This document shows, one piece after another, positions 8,343-17,839 of a stretch of DNA of 64,000 nt (position 1 is the first letter of the stretch; each line of letters opens with the position of its first letter). The notes under the pieces are model-generated. The model saw only the letters and a program-made list of their open reading frames with translations. It did no database searches and was not told the DNA's origin. This DNA is from JAICJC01 sp963709425 (GTDB taxonomy: Bacteria > Actinomycetota > Thermoleophilia > Gaiellales > JAICJC01): NCBI GenBank assembly GCA_963709425.1, contig CAVPWG010000004.1, positions 806,001-870,000 of the forward strand. Reading direction: 5' to 3'. The position numbers and the translations under genes are program-made.

Positions 8343-8798
8343 AATCAATCGATCGTACGCACTCGACCAATGAAGTCGAAGATGGCCAAACCAGGCCATT
8401 CTCGGCGCCTTGGCTGCCGAGTCGACAGTCGCCGCAGCGCCGGGCAAACGGAAGATTTGGACGCAACTTGGACGCAGAGTTGTCCGTCTCCGCATGTGCG
8501 AGTCAATGGGGCCGCAAGGACGTGGATGTGCCGGAGGGCGCCGTTCGGGTCGCTCGGGCCTCCCAACAGAGACCGTGCCGCGCCGTATGGCCGGGTCAAG
8601 CTGTCCGGCTGCTGCGGAACCAGCGAACCGGCATTTCGCCGGGGAGCGGGCAAGGCTAACGAGATCACGGCTCGGCCCACGTCACCCGGACCCGTGGACG
8701 GGGGACCGAGGCTTAGTCGGTTTGCGTCCGCGCGATGGTGGACGTGGTTGCGCGCCGCCCGTGCCTTCGGACACCGACGGCTTCCCATCCCGCGAGGG
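8343..8798. other. No supported gene
   Basis: About 450 bases just inside the left repeat. Open frames here have no family resemblance. Remnants of a recombinase would be expected in this position but none is recognisable. Confidence 0.5.
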
Positions 8799-9032
8799 CT
8801 AGTGGTTGGATGAGCGTGCCAACCTTGAGCGCCCGTAGCGGCGGTGGGCGCTGGACGTGGCGAGCTCGACCCGGTAGTGAACGACACGCGAGTTGCGGGC
8901 TTTCCGTTCCGCAAGTTGCCGTGTCGCATACGGCCCGAGCATGGCAAAGACGCTCTCATCGCTGGGAGAGGTCACAAGCACATACCAGCCGCGCGCGTCC
9001 ACAGGCACCTGACCTTGGTCGTGCCCGCACAC
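8799..9032 (-). CDS. Small hypothetical protein
   Basis: A 77-residue frame with a believable soluble composition: WYVLVTSPSDESVFAMLGPY, then RQLAERKARNSRVVHYRVEL. It reads like a short domain of two beta strands and a helix, but I do not recognise the family. It sits alone in the decayed left end of the island. The ATG (MCGHDQ) is the first start; no strong ribosome site is seen. Confidence 0.4.
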   Translation of the reverse strand: MCGHDQGQVPVDARGWYVLVTSPSDESVFAMLGPYATRQLAERKARNSRVVHYRVELATSSAHRRYGRSRLARSSNH

Positions 9033-9243
9033 TGCTGAACGGAGCCCGGTAGGAGGGTACTAGCGACGCAAACGAGCGGCTATCCCCATTTCGCGGTATC
9101 CCGCAATGCTCCCTGCGAACTCGACAGAGTTCCACGCGATGTTCCACGAGGCGGCTACCCGTGGCTGGGATGAGGCGAGCTTCGCCAGTTGGCGCGGATG
9201 TGGGCGGAACCGGCCGTGCGCGGCCGAAGGCGCCGAAACTGCG

Positions 9244-9391
9244 GATCGCCCGACACCGAGTGCTCGATCGCGAGTTCTCCCAAGATGCAGGCGAGATCAC
9301 GGCCACGCTCAAGCTGCGCCAGCGCCGCTGCGCCGAGCGCTTCGCCGGGGAGATCGATCAGCTCTACGCCGACCGACTGGCCGGCGCATAG
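9244..9391 (+). pseudogene. C-terminal tail of an acyl-CoA synthetase/AMP-ligase (fragment)
   Basis: The translated end EFSQDAGEITATLKLRQRRC, then AERFAGEIDQLYA, closely matches how long-chain fatty-acid-CoA ligases finish (the catalytic-lysine loop TxTLKLKRR, then AEEIEALYA). Only about 45 residues remain and no adenylation domain lies upstream. The stop codon abuts the dispersed repeat that begins at 9391. Confidence 0.55.
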
Positions 9392-9648
9392 CCTCGATCA
9401 AGGGATCTCCCCGACGCCATCCCTCCCAGCCCGCCATAAGTTGGGCGCATGGACACCACCACACAGCACCCAGTAGCAGCGCCGTTCACTGGATCGGAAA
9501 GATCCGCGCCGCCGCCATCGGTGCCATCGCACCGGCCGCGATCGTGGCCTCGATGATCGCCTGGACCGTCATCCTCAACCACGCCCTGTCGGCTCATCCG
9601 TAAACCACGGCCCCGCTTCAGCCGGACCTTGGCCGCCTCCGCGATCGG
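9391..9648 (+). repeat. Dispersed ~260-bp repeat, copy 1 (frameshifted small membrane-peptide gene)
   Basis: Matches the reverse complement of 54242-54510 over the whole stretch, about four bases in five by eye. This includes a nearly invariant leader (CTCCCCGACGCCATCCCTCC is identical), the ATG at 9449, the stop TAA at 9601-9603, and a conserved GCTTCAGCCGG segment beyond it. ATG to stop is 155 bases here against 156 in copy 2. The single missing base, near 9485, breaks the 51-codon gene. Confidence 0.8.
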
Positions 9649-9986
9649 CCGGGTTCCGGCACCTGGACCTATTATCGATGCATCGGGGCTCCATTGTGAA
9701 CGTCTATCTGCGCGGCTGCCGCTCGTACCACGCGTTGGGTCCGGCCTGGAACATCTCCTTGCCTCCCGTGCGAACGTCTTGAGCTCAAGCGAGCGGGCGA
9801 TTGTGAGCATCTCGGGGTAGTGCTCCCTCCTACCTGGTGGCGGAACCGACGTGGTCACAGAAACGGTGGTGCCGGCTGGTCGGCGGGGCTGCTGCTGGGA
9901 GGAGATGCTCCGGGAGTCTCGAAAAGACGCTTCGGGGCCTGTAGAAGGACCCCCGCATCGCTTGTTCGCTCGACGCGGGTTCTACT
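9649..9986. other. No supported gene
   Basis: About 340 bases between the repeat and the first glycosyltransferase. No family-like frame, tRNA or clear promoter was found. It presumably holds the promoter of the plus-strand polysaccharide operon. Confidence 0.45.
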
Positions 9987-10963
9987 TTGAGCGTTTCGGT
10001 CGTCATTCCCTGCTACAACCAGGGTCGCTTTCTCCGGGAGGCGATCGCCAGCGCCACCGCACAGGGGGAGCTCGTGCAGGAGATCGTCGTCGTCGACGAT
10101 GGTTCCACCGACGAAACGCACGCCGTCGCGACGCAGGATGGAACCGTCAGGTACCTGCGTCAGGAGCGGAGCGGGCTTTCGGAAGCGCGAAATTCTGGCT
10201 GGCGCGCTTCGTCCGGCGACTACGTCATCTTCGTCGATGCCGACGACCGGCTCCTCCCCGGTGCCGTGGAGGCAGGTCTTGAGGCGTTCGGCCGCTGGCC
10301 TCACGTCGCCTTTGCCTTCGGACACTACGAACTCATCGACGAGCACGGCGCCGTCCTGCCAACGTGGAGGGAGCGCCGAATCGGTGATGACCGGACGTTC
10401 GCGACAGGTGATTTCGAGCTCGTCCTCCCTGACGGCCGCTGCGCCGGGAGATCGCCCCAGCCGCGCGAAGTGAGCGACTACTACACAGCGATGCTGCGGC
10501 GGAACTGCGTCAGCATGCACGCGGCGGTCATCTACCGCCGCGCGGTCCTCGAGGAGACGGGCGGCTTCGATCCACGACTTGAGCTCGCTCGAGGACTACG
10601 AGATGTACCTGCGGGTGACGCGGACGCATCCGGTCGCGTGCCATGACCAGGATCGTCGCCCAGTACCGGCGGCATCCGGCGGCGATGTCCGGTGACACGC
10701 TCAATATGTTGCGAATGGCGCTCTTCGTGCTGCACGAGCAGCGTTCCTATCTCACGGAGCACCCGGGAGCACTCGAGGCCTACGAGGCGGGACTCACCTT
10801 CTGGAAGCGCCACTACGGCCAGCAGTTGATCCGAGATGTGCCGGGCCATCTCGCCTCCGGGCGGCTGATCCAGGCCGGCAGTTCCTGTCTGTGGCCACTC
10901 GCGCTCGCACTCGGTGGCGAGCCGCGGGCGCCGCTCGGCCTCAGCCGGAGCGACGTGACGTGA
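9987..10963 (+). CDS. Family 2 glycosyltransferase (frame broken twice)
   Basis: A GT-A fold GT2 enzyme: MSVSVVIPCYNQGRFLREAI, then EIVVVDDGSTDETH, SEARNSGWRASSGDYVIFVD and the DxD-type VDADDR. The first frame runs to 10646, but the conserved LEDYEMYLRVTRTHPVACHD lies in the +1 frame from about 10580, and VAQYRRHPAAMSGDTLNML in a third frame from about 10655. Together they give one protein of about 325 residues. Both changes act like one-base insertions. The TTG start directly precedes the first GT2 strand. The last four bases overlap the GTG of wzm, so it is the first gene of the operon. Confidence 0.8.
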
Positions 10964-11818
10964 CCGGTGGTGTGTCGCCCCTCCGCGAGCTGACGCCGTT
11001 CATGGTTGACGCGCCGCGGCCCGGAATGCATGGCCACGCCGCGCGCCTGCGCGAGGTGCTCGGCTCGCGCGAGCTGCTCGCGTTCCTCGCCTGGCGGGAT
11101 CTGACGGTCCGCTACAAGCAGAGCGCGATCGGCGTGCTCTGGGCCGTCCTGCAGCCGCTGCTGCTGGTCGGTGTGTTCACGCTCTTCTTCGGGAAGCTGG
11201 GCCACCTCGACACCGCCGGCACTTCCTACGCCCTGACAACCTTCGCGGCGCTGCTTCCGTGGCAGCTCGTCGCATTCGGAGTCTTCGCCGCCTCGAACAG
11301 CGTCGTCTCGAGCCAGGATCTCGTGAAGCGCGTGTACTTCCCGCGCATCCTGATCCCGCTCGCGCCATTCGGCGTGGCGCTCGTCGACTTCAGCGCGGCC
11401 TTCGCCGTCGCGCTCGTCTGGCTGGCCTTCGCCTCGCCGCCACTCACCCTCGCGATCATGTGGGTGCCGGCCTTCCTCCTGCTCGCGCTCGTGACCGCCG
11501 TCGGGGTCGGATGCTGGCTCGCGGCTCTCAACGTCCGCTTCCGAGACGTCCAGGTGGCGGTGCCGGTGCTCGTCCAGCTCTGGTTCTTCTGCACGCCCGT
11601 GGCCTATCCATCGAGCATCGTCCCGGAGCGCTGGCAACTGGCATACGCGGCCAATCCGATGGTGACAGCGGTCGACGGCTTCCGCGCGTCGCTGCTCGGC
11701 ACTCCCCAGACTACACCCGGGCGCCATGCTGCTCTCGGTCGCCGTCGCTCTCGTGCTCGCGGTCACCGGTATCTGCTTCTTCTGGCGGACGGAGGACGCG
11801 TTTGCCGACATCGTCTGA
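10960..11818 (+). CDS. wzm: ABC-2 type polysaccharide export permease (Wzm-like; one frame break)
   Basis: About 285 residues with six hydrophobic segments. It contains FLAWRDLTVRYKQSAIGVLW and the region LLPWQLVAFGVFAASNSVVS, then SSQDLVKRVYFPRILIPLAP, all typical of TagG/Wzm/KpsM permeases that carry lipid-linked glycans across the inner membrane. GTG start in a 4-base overlap with the GT2 stop. The frame shifts by +1 near 11720 (GGGCGCC); the true C-terminus MLLSVAVALVLAVTG to RTEDAFADIV ends at 11818. It works with the following ATPase. Confidence 0.88.
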
Positions 11819-13103
11819 GTCCGCCGTCATCGCCACGAACCTCGGCAAGCGCTATCGGCTGGGCGAGTCGATGCGCCACGACACGGCGCGCGATTGGATC
11901 GCCGACACGTCCGGCCGGCTCGTGCCGCGGCGCAGACGCTCGGCGAGGCGCGCCTCGCCCTCGGAACTCTGGGCGCTTCGCGGGGTCGATTTCGATATCG
12001 AGCGTGGCGACGTCGTCGGCGTAATCGGTCGCAACGGCGCCGGCAAGAGCACACTCCTGAAGATCCTCACGCGCGTGACCAGACCGACGACGGGCTCGCT
12101 CCGTGGCTGGGGACGTGTCGGGAGCCTGCTCGAGGTCGGAACCGGCTTCCATCCTGAGCTGACCGGCCGTGAGAACATCTTCCTGAGCGGCGCGGTGCTC
12201 GGCATGCGTCGGGCCGAGATCGTTCGCAAGTTCGACCGGATCGTCGAGTTCTCCGGCGTCGAGCACATGCTCGACACGCCGGTCAAGCGCTACTCGAGCG
12301 GCATGTACGTCCGCCTCGGCTTCTCGGTCGCGGCGCACCTCGATCCCGACATCTTCGTGATCGACGAGGTGCTCGCGGTCGGAGACGCGCCCTTCCAGGG
12401 TAGGTGCCTCGAACTCGTGCGCCACCTTTCGCGGGAAGGCACGACGGTACTGCTCGTCAGCCACAACCTCGGCACCGTCTCCTCGTTTTGCCAGGAGCGG
12501 GCTCCTGCTCGAAGAGGGAAGGCTCGCTGCACAGGGCCCGGTCGCGGAGGTGGTGCGGACATACGTGCGCTCGCTCGAGAGCCGCCGCCGGGCAGACGCT
12601 CGGTGAGCGCCGTGACCGCTCCGGCGAGGGCCGCGTCCGCGTCACCTCGGTCCGGATGATGCACCGGGACGTCCTGGGCCTGGTGAGATCGCGACGGGCG
12701 AGCCGCTCAGGTTCACGTTCGGCGTGAGCGGAGGGTCCCCGGCCTCGACTGCGCATTCGGCGTCTACGACGCGTCCAGCAACCTCGTTGCCGACTTCACG
12801 TCCGTGGAGCCGAGCCCGCTCGACGTCCCCTTCGACCTAGGGCCCGGGCCGGAGCCCGACGTCGTCGTCTGCGAGCTCGACGAGCTCCTCCTCCTACCGG
12901 GCCGCTACCGGGTCGACGTCGGGCTCTCCCTCGTGGGCGAGCTGCAGGATCACGTCGACGGTGCCGCGTTCTTCACCGTCGGGCCCGGAGCGGTCCGCGG
13001 CCGACCGGTGGGGCGGGAGGCGACGTATGGCCTCGTCCAGCTTCCGCACGTGTGGAAGTTCGGCGAGGTGTCAACGCGTCGGCCCGGTGCCCCTCTCCCG
13101 TGA
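11802..13103 (+). CDS. wzt: Polysaccharide ABC transporter ATPase with C-terminal sugar-binding domain (Wzt-like; several frame breaks)
   Basis: TTG start inside the end of wzm. The nucleotide-binding domain has Walker A GRNGAGKSTLLKIL, signature YSSGMYVRLGFSVAAHL and Walker B DIFVIDEVLAVGD. After VSHNLGTVSSFC the frame changes near 12500, 12590, 12680 and 12735. The joined C-terminal part (FTFGVSGG, CAFGVYDASSNLVADFTSVE, then ELDELLLLPGRYRVDVGLSL, ending at 13103) looks like the beta-sandwich that in Wzt proteins recognises the glycan's terminal modification. That suggests export of a capped polysaccharide. The breaks all fall in the C-terminal third. Confidence 0.83.
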
Positions 13104-13781
13104 TGGGCGCGGCGGCGCTCACACATGTGCTCCGGGGGCGGTGGCGCAGCCGCACCGCGCGTCGGCGGCACCGCGTCGACCTCGGCGACTTCGGCCGGCG
13201 CCTGCCGTCGCTCGATCGCGGCGAGATCTCCGTCTACGACGCTCTCGTCCGGCGCTTCCTGCGACCACGGCTCGCCGCGTTCGCCGGTCCGGGCCTCGTC
13301 TTCGGGCCCGACGACGAACCGGGATGGACGGACGTGCTGCCGGCTGCGTCGACGTCAAGATCCTGCGCGCGACCGAACCTTCCGAGCGGACGGAGCTCGC
13401 GGCCGCTGCGACCGTCGACTGGGTCGTACTCGACCGCGCCCTCCAATGGGTGCCGGAGATGACAGATGCGCTCGATGCGGTCGTCGGACGCTAAGGCCGG
13501 GCGCCGCCCTCGTCACGTTCTTCACCGGGATCGCGCGTGCGGAGCCGGAGAACCGCGCGCCGCTCTGGACGGTCGCGCCGTACGCCGCACGCCGGCTGCA
13601 CGAAGAATGCCGCGACCTCGAGCGCGTGGCGGTCGAGCAGTACGGCAACGTGACGCTCGCGCTCGCGTGGATCTACCGGCTGCCGGCGGACGATCTGACC
13701 GAGCGGGAGCTCGCCACCGTCGACCCGGCATATCCCGTGCTCGTCGCCGTCACCGCCTCCAAGCGAGGATCGCGCGGATGA
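13103..13781 (+). CDS. Methyltransferase-like protein (two frame breaks)
   Basis: ATG overlaps the wzt stop (TGATG). Joining three frames (breaks near 13345 and 13490) gives about 225 residues: DLGDFGRRLPSLDRGEISVY, VDVKILRATEPSERTELAAA, VDWVVLDRALQWVPEMTDAL, RTLRPGAALVTFF, then a C-terminal half with WTVAPYAARRLHEECRD. The order resembles a SAM-methyltransferase fold (acidic strand, then motif LDRALQWVPEM and LRPGAALV), but a clean glycine-rich motif I is not visible. Methylation of the glycan terminus would fit the neighbouring Wzt, but this is inference. Confidence 0.55.
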
Positions 13782-14699
13782 GCGCGCAGCGGGACGAGGC
13801 CGTCGCCGTCTCCGTGCTCGTCGTCACGTACAACCACGAGCGGTTCGTTCACCAGGCGCTCGACGGCGCGCTTGCGCAGCGGCTCCGGCAGCCGTTCGAG
13901 ATCCTCGTCTCGGAAGACTGCTCGACCGACGGGACGCGCGCGATCGTCAAGGGGTACGCGGAGCGCCATCCCCACCTCGTCCGTCTCCTGCTTTCCGAGC
14001 GGAACGTGTGCACGAACGAGGTCGTCGCGCGCGGGTTCCGGGCCGCCCGCGGACGGTACATCGCCTTGCTCGACGGAGACGACTACTGGACGAGCGACGA
14101 CAAGCTGCGGGCGCAGGTCGCGTTCCTGGACGCCCGGCCCGAGCGTCACGGTCTGTTTCCACAACGTCCAGGTCGTGGACGAGCACTCTCAGAGCAGCGG
14201 CAGGCTCTGGAACGCGCCCGGCCAGCCGGAGGTGTCCGGCCTGCACGAGCTCCTGCGCGGCAACTTCATCGCCACGAGTTCGGTCGTCTACCGAAGGACG
14301 GCGGTCGCCGAGGTCCCGGCCTGGTACGACGACTTCTTCCCGGTCACGGACTGGCCGCTGCACATCCTCTACGCTCGAGAGGGCCGGATCGGCTACCTCG
14401 ACCGAACGCTCGGCGCCTACCGCCTGCACTCCGGCGGGCTGTTCTCGACGCTCGGCGAGCGTGAGAAGCTCGAGGCGAACGCCGACTTCTACCGACGGCT
14501 GCGCGCCTGCTCGCCGCAGGCGCTCGCGGCCGAGGTCGCCCGCGGGCAGCGCGACTACTTCCTCGGCTGGGCCGCGGAGTTCCGGCGGCGCGGCGACCGA
14601 CGCATGCTGATGCGCTGCCTGCGGTGGGCCTGGAGCGGCAGCCTGAGCGCCGCGCGGCCGGGCCGCGGCCGCCCTGTTGCCGGCGGGGCCGCCCGGTGA
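13778..14699 (+). CDS. Family 2 glycosyltransferase (one frame break)
   Basis: ATGA overlap with the preceding gene. About 306 residues: VAVSVLVVTYNHERFVHQAL, then EILVSEDCSTDGTRAIVKGY and the DxD site YIALLDGDDYWT. After 14150 the frame moves by +1 to VTVCFHNVQVVDEHSQSSGR and SSVVYRRTAVAEVPAWYDDF, ending at 14699. It is a typical capsule/O-antigen GT2 with the acceptor-side motif DWPLHILYA. The sugar donor is unknown. Confidence 0.82.
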
Positions 14700-15661
14700 G
14701 CCGCGGGCCGATCCCCCCGCTTCCGGACGGCGCCCGCCCGCGGTGGTCGGTGATGATCCCCACGTACAACTGCGCCGGCTACCTCGAAGCGACATTGCGC
14801 TCGGTGCTCGCGCAGGCCCCTGGGCCCGAAGCGATGCAGATCGAGGTCGTCGACGACCACTCAACCGCCGACGACCCCGAGGAGGTGGTCACGCGGCTCG
14901 GCGGAGGGCGGGTCGACTTCTACCGCCAGCCCGAGAACGTGGGTGTCGTCGCGAACCTGAACACCTGCCTGCAACGGTCGCGCGGCGAGGTCGTCCACCT
15001 GCTGCACGGGGACGACGTCGTGCTCGATGGCTTCTACCGGACCCTCGGCGACCGCCTGCGGGAGCACCCGGAGGCCGGCGCCGCGTACTGCCGCCACCTG
15101 TACGTCGACGAGCGCGGCCGCCGCCTCGAGGTCGCCCCGCGCGACCCCACGGCCTCCGGGATCCTCGCCGAAGGGGCTCGCTTCCTCGCCGCCGAGCAGC
15201 GGATCATGACCCCGTGCATCGTCGTCCGTCGCTCGGTCTACGAGCAGCTCGGCGGCTTCGACGACCGGCTGGCGTGCGCCGAGGACTGGGAGATGTGGGT
15301 GCGCATCGCCGCGCGCTTCCCCGTGTACTACGAGGAGCGGCCGCTTGCCTGCTACCGGCTGCACGACGACTCGAACACGGGCCGGAACCTGCGGAGTGGG
15401 CTAAGCCTCGACCACACGCGGCTGGCGATCGAGCTCTTCGCGGACTACTTCGAGCCGGCCGAGCGGCGCGCCGTCAAGCGAGCCGCATTCTCCCGGTACG
15501 CCGAGTCGGCGGTCGAGACGGCCTGGAACTTCCAGTCGCAGGGTGACACCGCCGCGGCCCGGGCCCAGCTGCGGGTCGCCTGGCGACTCGAGCGGTCACC
15601 GCGCACGGCGGCGCGGATCGCCCGGGTTTTCGCCCGCTCGGTCGCACGGAGGGCGCGGTGA
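14696..15661 (+). CDS. Family 2 glycosyltransferase
   Basis: 321 residues in one intact frame, starting at a GTG that overlaps the previous stop (GTGA). GT2 motifs: WSVMIPTYNCAGYLEATLRS, IEVVDDHSTADDPEEVV, NVGVVANLNTCLQRSRGEVV and DxD-like LHGDDVVLDGF. FDDRLACAEDWEMWVRIAAR is the usual late GT2 block with catalytic ED. The C-terminal 60 residues are helical. One of the few intact genes in this operon. Confidence 0.9.
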   Translation: MSRGPIPPLPDGARPRWSVMIPTYNCAGYLEATLRSVLAQAPGPEAMQIEVVDDHSTADDPEEVVTRLGGGRVDFYRQPENVGVVANLNTCLQRSRGEVVHLLHGDDVVLDGFYRTLGDRLREHPEAGAAYCRHLYVDERGRRLEVAPRDPTASGILAEGARFLAAEQRIMTPCIVVRRSVYEQLGGFDDRLACAEDWEMWVRIAARFPVYYEERPLACYRLHDDSNTGRNLRSGLSLDHTRLAIELFADYFEPAERRAVKRAAFSRYAESAVETAWNFQSQGDTAAARAQLRVAWRLERSPRTAARIARVFARSVARRAR

Positions 15662-15676
15662 GGCCGATCGACGCGC

Positions 15677-16752
15677 ATGCGCGCTGGGAGCCAGCCCGTC
15701 CGCGTCGCCCTCGTCGGATGCGGCGCGGTCGCGCGCACCTACTACGCTCCGGCGCTCGCTCGCCTCATCGCAGGCGGCCGGATCGAGGCGGTGCGGCTCT
15801 TCGACCCGAGCCCGGCACGGGCCAGGGACGTCACCAGGCTGCTGCCGGCGACGGTTGCGCCGAGCTGGGAAGCCGTGCTCGAGGGCCCGGACGAGCTCGC
15901 GATCGTCGCCTCGCCGCCGGTCGCGCACGGCCAACAGGTGCAGGCGCTCCTCGATGCACGGTAAGCACGTCCTGTGCGAGAAGCCGTTCACCCTCGACCG
16001 CGCCGAGGCGCAGAACCTCGCCGACCTCGCCCGCGAGCGCGGCCTCGCCTGCGCGGTCGGCATGGTGCGGCGCTTCTCGCGCTCCGCCTGCCTGCTCGGA
16101 CGGCTCCTCTCGCAGGAGCGTCCGACCCGGCTCGTCTGGCATGAGGGCGGCCCCTTCCGCTGGCCGGTCGCCTCCCCCGCGTACTTCGCGCCGGAGGCCG
16201 GGAACTCGCTGCTCTGGGACGTCGGCTCGCACGTGGTCGACCTCCTCATCTGGTGGCTCGGCGCCCCGGCCGCGGTCACGTGCCGGGACGACGCGATGGG
16301 CGGGACGGCGACGAACTGCGTGCTCGAGCTCGCCTGGGCGGACGGGTGCAGCGGCGAGGTGGGGCTGAGCCGCGAGTACGACCTCCCGGGCGGGCTGGTC
16401 GTCGAGCGCACCTCCGGCGTCCTCGCCTGTCGCGACGTCGCCGAGGCGGACGTGCTCTGCGCCCCCGACGAGGCCGCGGCACCGGACTTCCAGCACGAGA
16501 TCCCCGGGTCGCGAGCACCGGCCGGACGGACGTTCCTCGACTGTTTCGATCTCCAGCTCCGGAATGTGCTCGCCGCCGTCCGCGGCGCCGCGCCCCTCTG
16601 GGTGCCGGCCCACGACGTCATCGAGTCGGTCGGAGCGGTTGCCGCGGCGGACGGCGGGAAGCGTGCTGCTCGAGTCGCCGTGGCTCGGCCGGCGCGAGCT
16701 CGACACCGCCCGAGCGTTCCGAGCCGGCGCATACGAGGTGGCGAGGTGCTGA
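15677..16752 (+). CDS. Gfo/Idh/MocA family NAD(P)-dependent oxidoreductase (two frame breaks)
   Basis: The N-terminus VRVALVGCGAVARTYYAPAL is the Rossmann motif. LAIVASPPVAHGQQVQALLDA is followed, one extra base later near 15960, by GKHVLCEKPFTLDRAEAQNL, where the EKP lysine is catalytic. SLLWDVGSHVVDLLIWWLGA carries the conserved GxHxxD site. A second +1 change near 16665 leads to VLLESPWLGRRELDTARAF and the stop at 16752. Such enzymes oxidise or reduce nucleotide sugars, or act as partners in 2,3-diamino or deoxy sugar synthesis. It is paired with the epimerase that starts inside its stop region. Confidence 0.83.
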
Positions 16753-17839
16753 GGGTCGCGGTCATCGGCGCGAACGGCTTCGTCGGCAGCCGGCTCGTCG
16801 AGCAGTGGCACCTCGAAGGTCGGGCCGAGATCGTCCCGGTCGTCCGCCGGCCCGAGGCCGCCGCATCCGCGCTCCGATTCGCGCTCGACTGCCGCGTCGC
16901 CGATGCGCTCGACGAGCGCGGCCTCGCATGTGCCTTCGCCGGCTGCGACGCCGTCGTGCACGCGGCCGCGGGAGGGCGCCGACTCGTCACGCAGAGCCCG
17001 GCGCGTGTGGCGCGGGCGGCGGCCGAGGCGGGCGCCCGCATCGTGATCTACCTGAGCTCGATGGCCGTTCACGGCTGGGACGCCCGGCCAGGGACCGACG
17101 AGGCGACGCCCCTGCCCGCGCCGCCACCCGGTCCCGTACAACGGCTGGAAGGCCCGCGGCGAGCGTGCGCTCCGACGCGCCTGCCGCGAGACGGGAGTGC
17201 GGTTCGTGATCCTCAGGCCCGGGATCGTCTACGGGCCGCGCTCGCAATGGATCGCCGGCTTTGCGCGCGCCGTCGCCGACGGAAGCGCGTACGTCGTCTC
17301 CGGCGGCCGCGGCGTCTGTAACGGGATCTACGTCGACAACCTCGTGCACGCGATCGGCCTCGCGCTCGAGCACGAGGAGGCGGCGGGCGAGACGTTTCTC
17401 GTGGCAGACGACGACGCGCTCACCTGGCGGATGCTCTACGAACCGGTCTGCCGCGCCCTGGGAAGCTCCTGGGAGGCGGTCGCCGACCTCGCGCCGCGCG
17501 CGCCGCGACCAACGCGCGGCGAGCGCCTGCTCGCGCTCAGGGACGATCCGGCCGCTCGCGTCGTGCTCGACCGCGTTCCCCGCCCGGTGCGCACCGCCAT
17601 CCGACGCTTCGCCGCGCGCCTGCCCGGGGAGGCGCCTCCCCGGGACGCGGCGCGGGTGCCCGCCCTGGAGACGTCGATCCTGCAGACCTGCGGCTACCGG
17701 TTCCCGACGGCGAAGGCGCACCGAATGCTCGGCTTCGCCCCGCCGGTCGCCTTCGATGAGGCGTGCCGCAGGACCGTCGCCTGGCTCGGCTTCGCGGGCG
17801 CACCGGTCGTCGCCCGCGACACGGGAGGCCGCCCCCTGA
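16746..17839 (+). CDS. NAD-dependent epimerase/dehydratase (frame breaks)
   Basis: GTG start overlapping the previous gene. An extended SDR: VLRVAVIGANGFVGSRLVEQ (GxxGxxG), DAVVHAAAGG, IVIYLSSMAVHGWDARPG. A +1 change near 17130 restores PYNGWKARGERALRRACRET (the YxxxK pair is represented by YNGWK), then VRFVILRPGIVYGPRSQW and GGRGVCNGIYVDNLVHAIG. Near the end the frame would have to shift again to use the TGA at 17837-17839, which overlaps the ATG of the next gene. About 364 residues. It probably supplies a modified nucleotide sugar for the operon's transferases. Confidence 0.8.

Noticed and set aside
2388..8875. Exact 14-base match GAGCTCGACCCGGT at 2388-2401 (tRNA-like D-arm) and 8862-8875 (small hypothetical gene).
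   Set aside because: By simple chance several 14-base matches are expected within 64 kb of GC-rich DNA, and similarity does not extend reliably.
8343..8970. Possible integrase remnant on either strand next to the 46-bp repeat.
   Set aside because: No R-H-R-Y pattern or other recombinase motif could be found in any frame, so I only record the absence.
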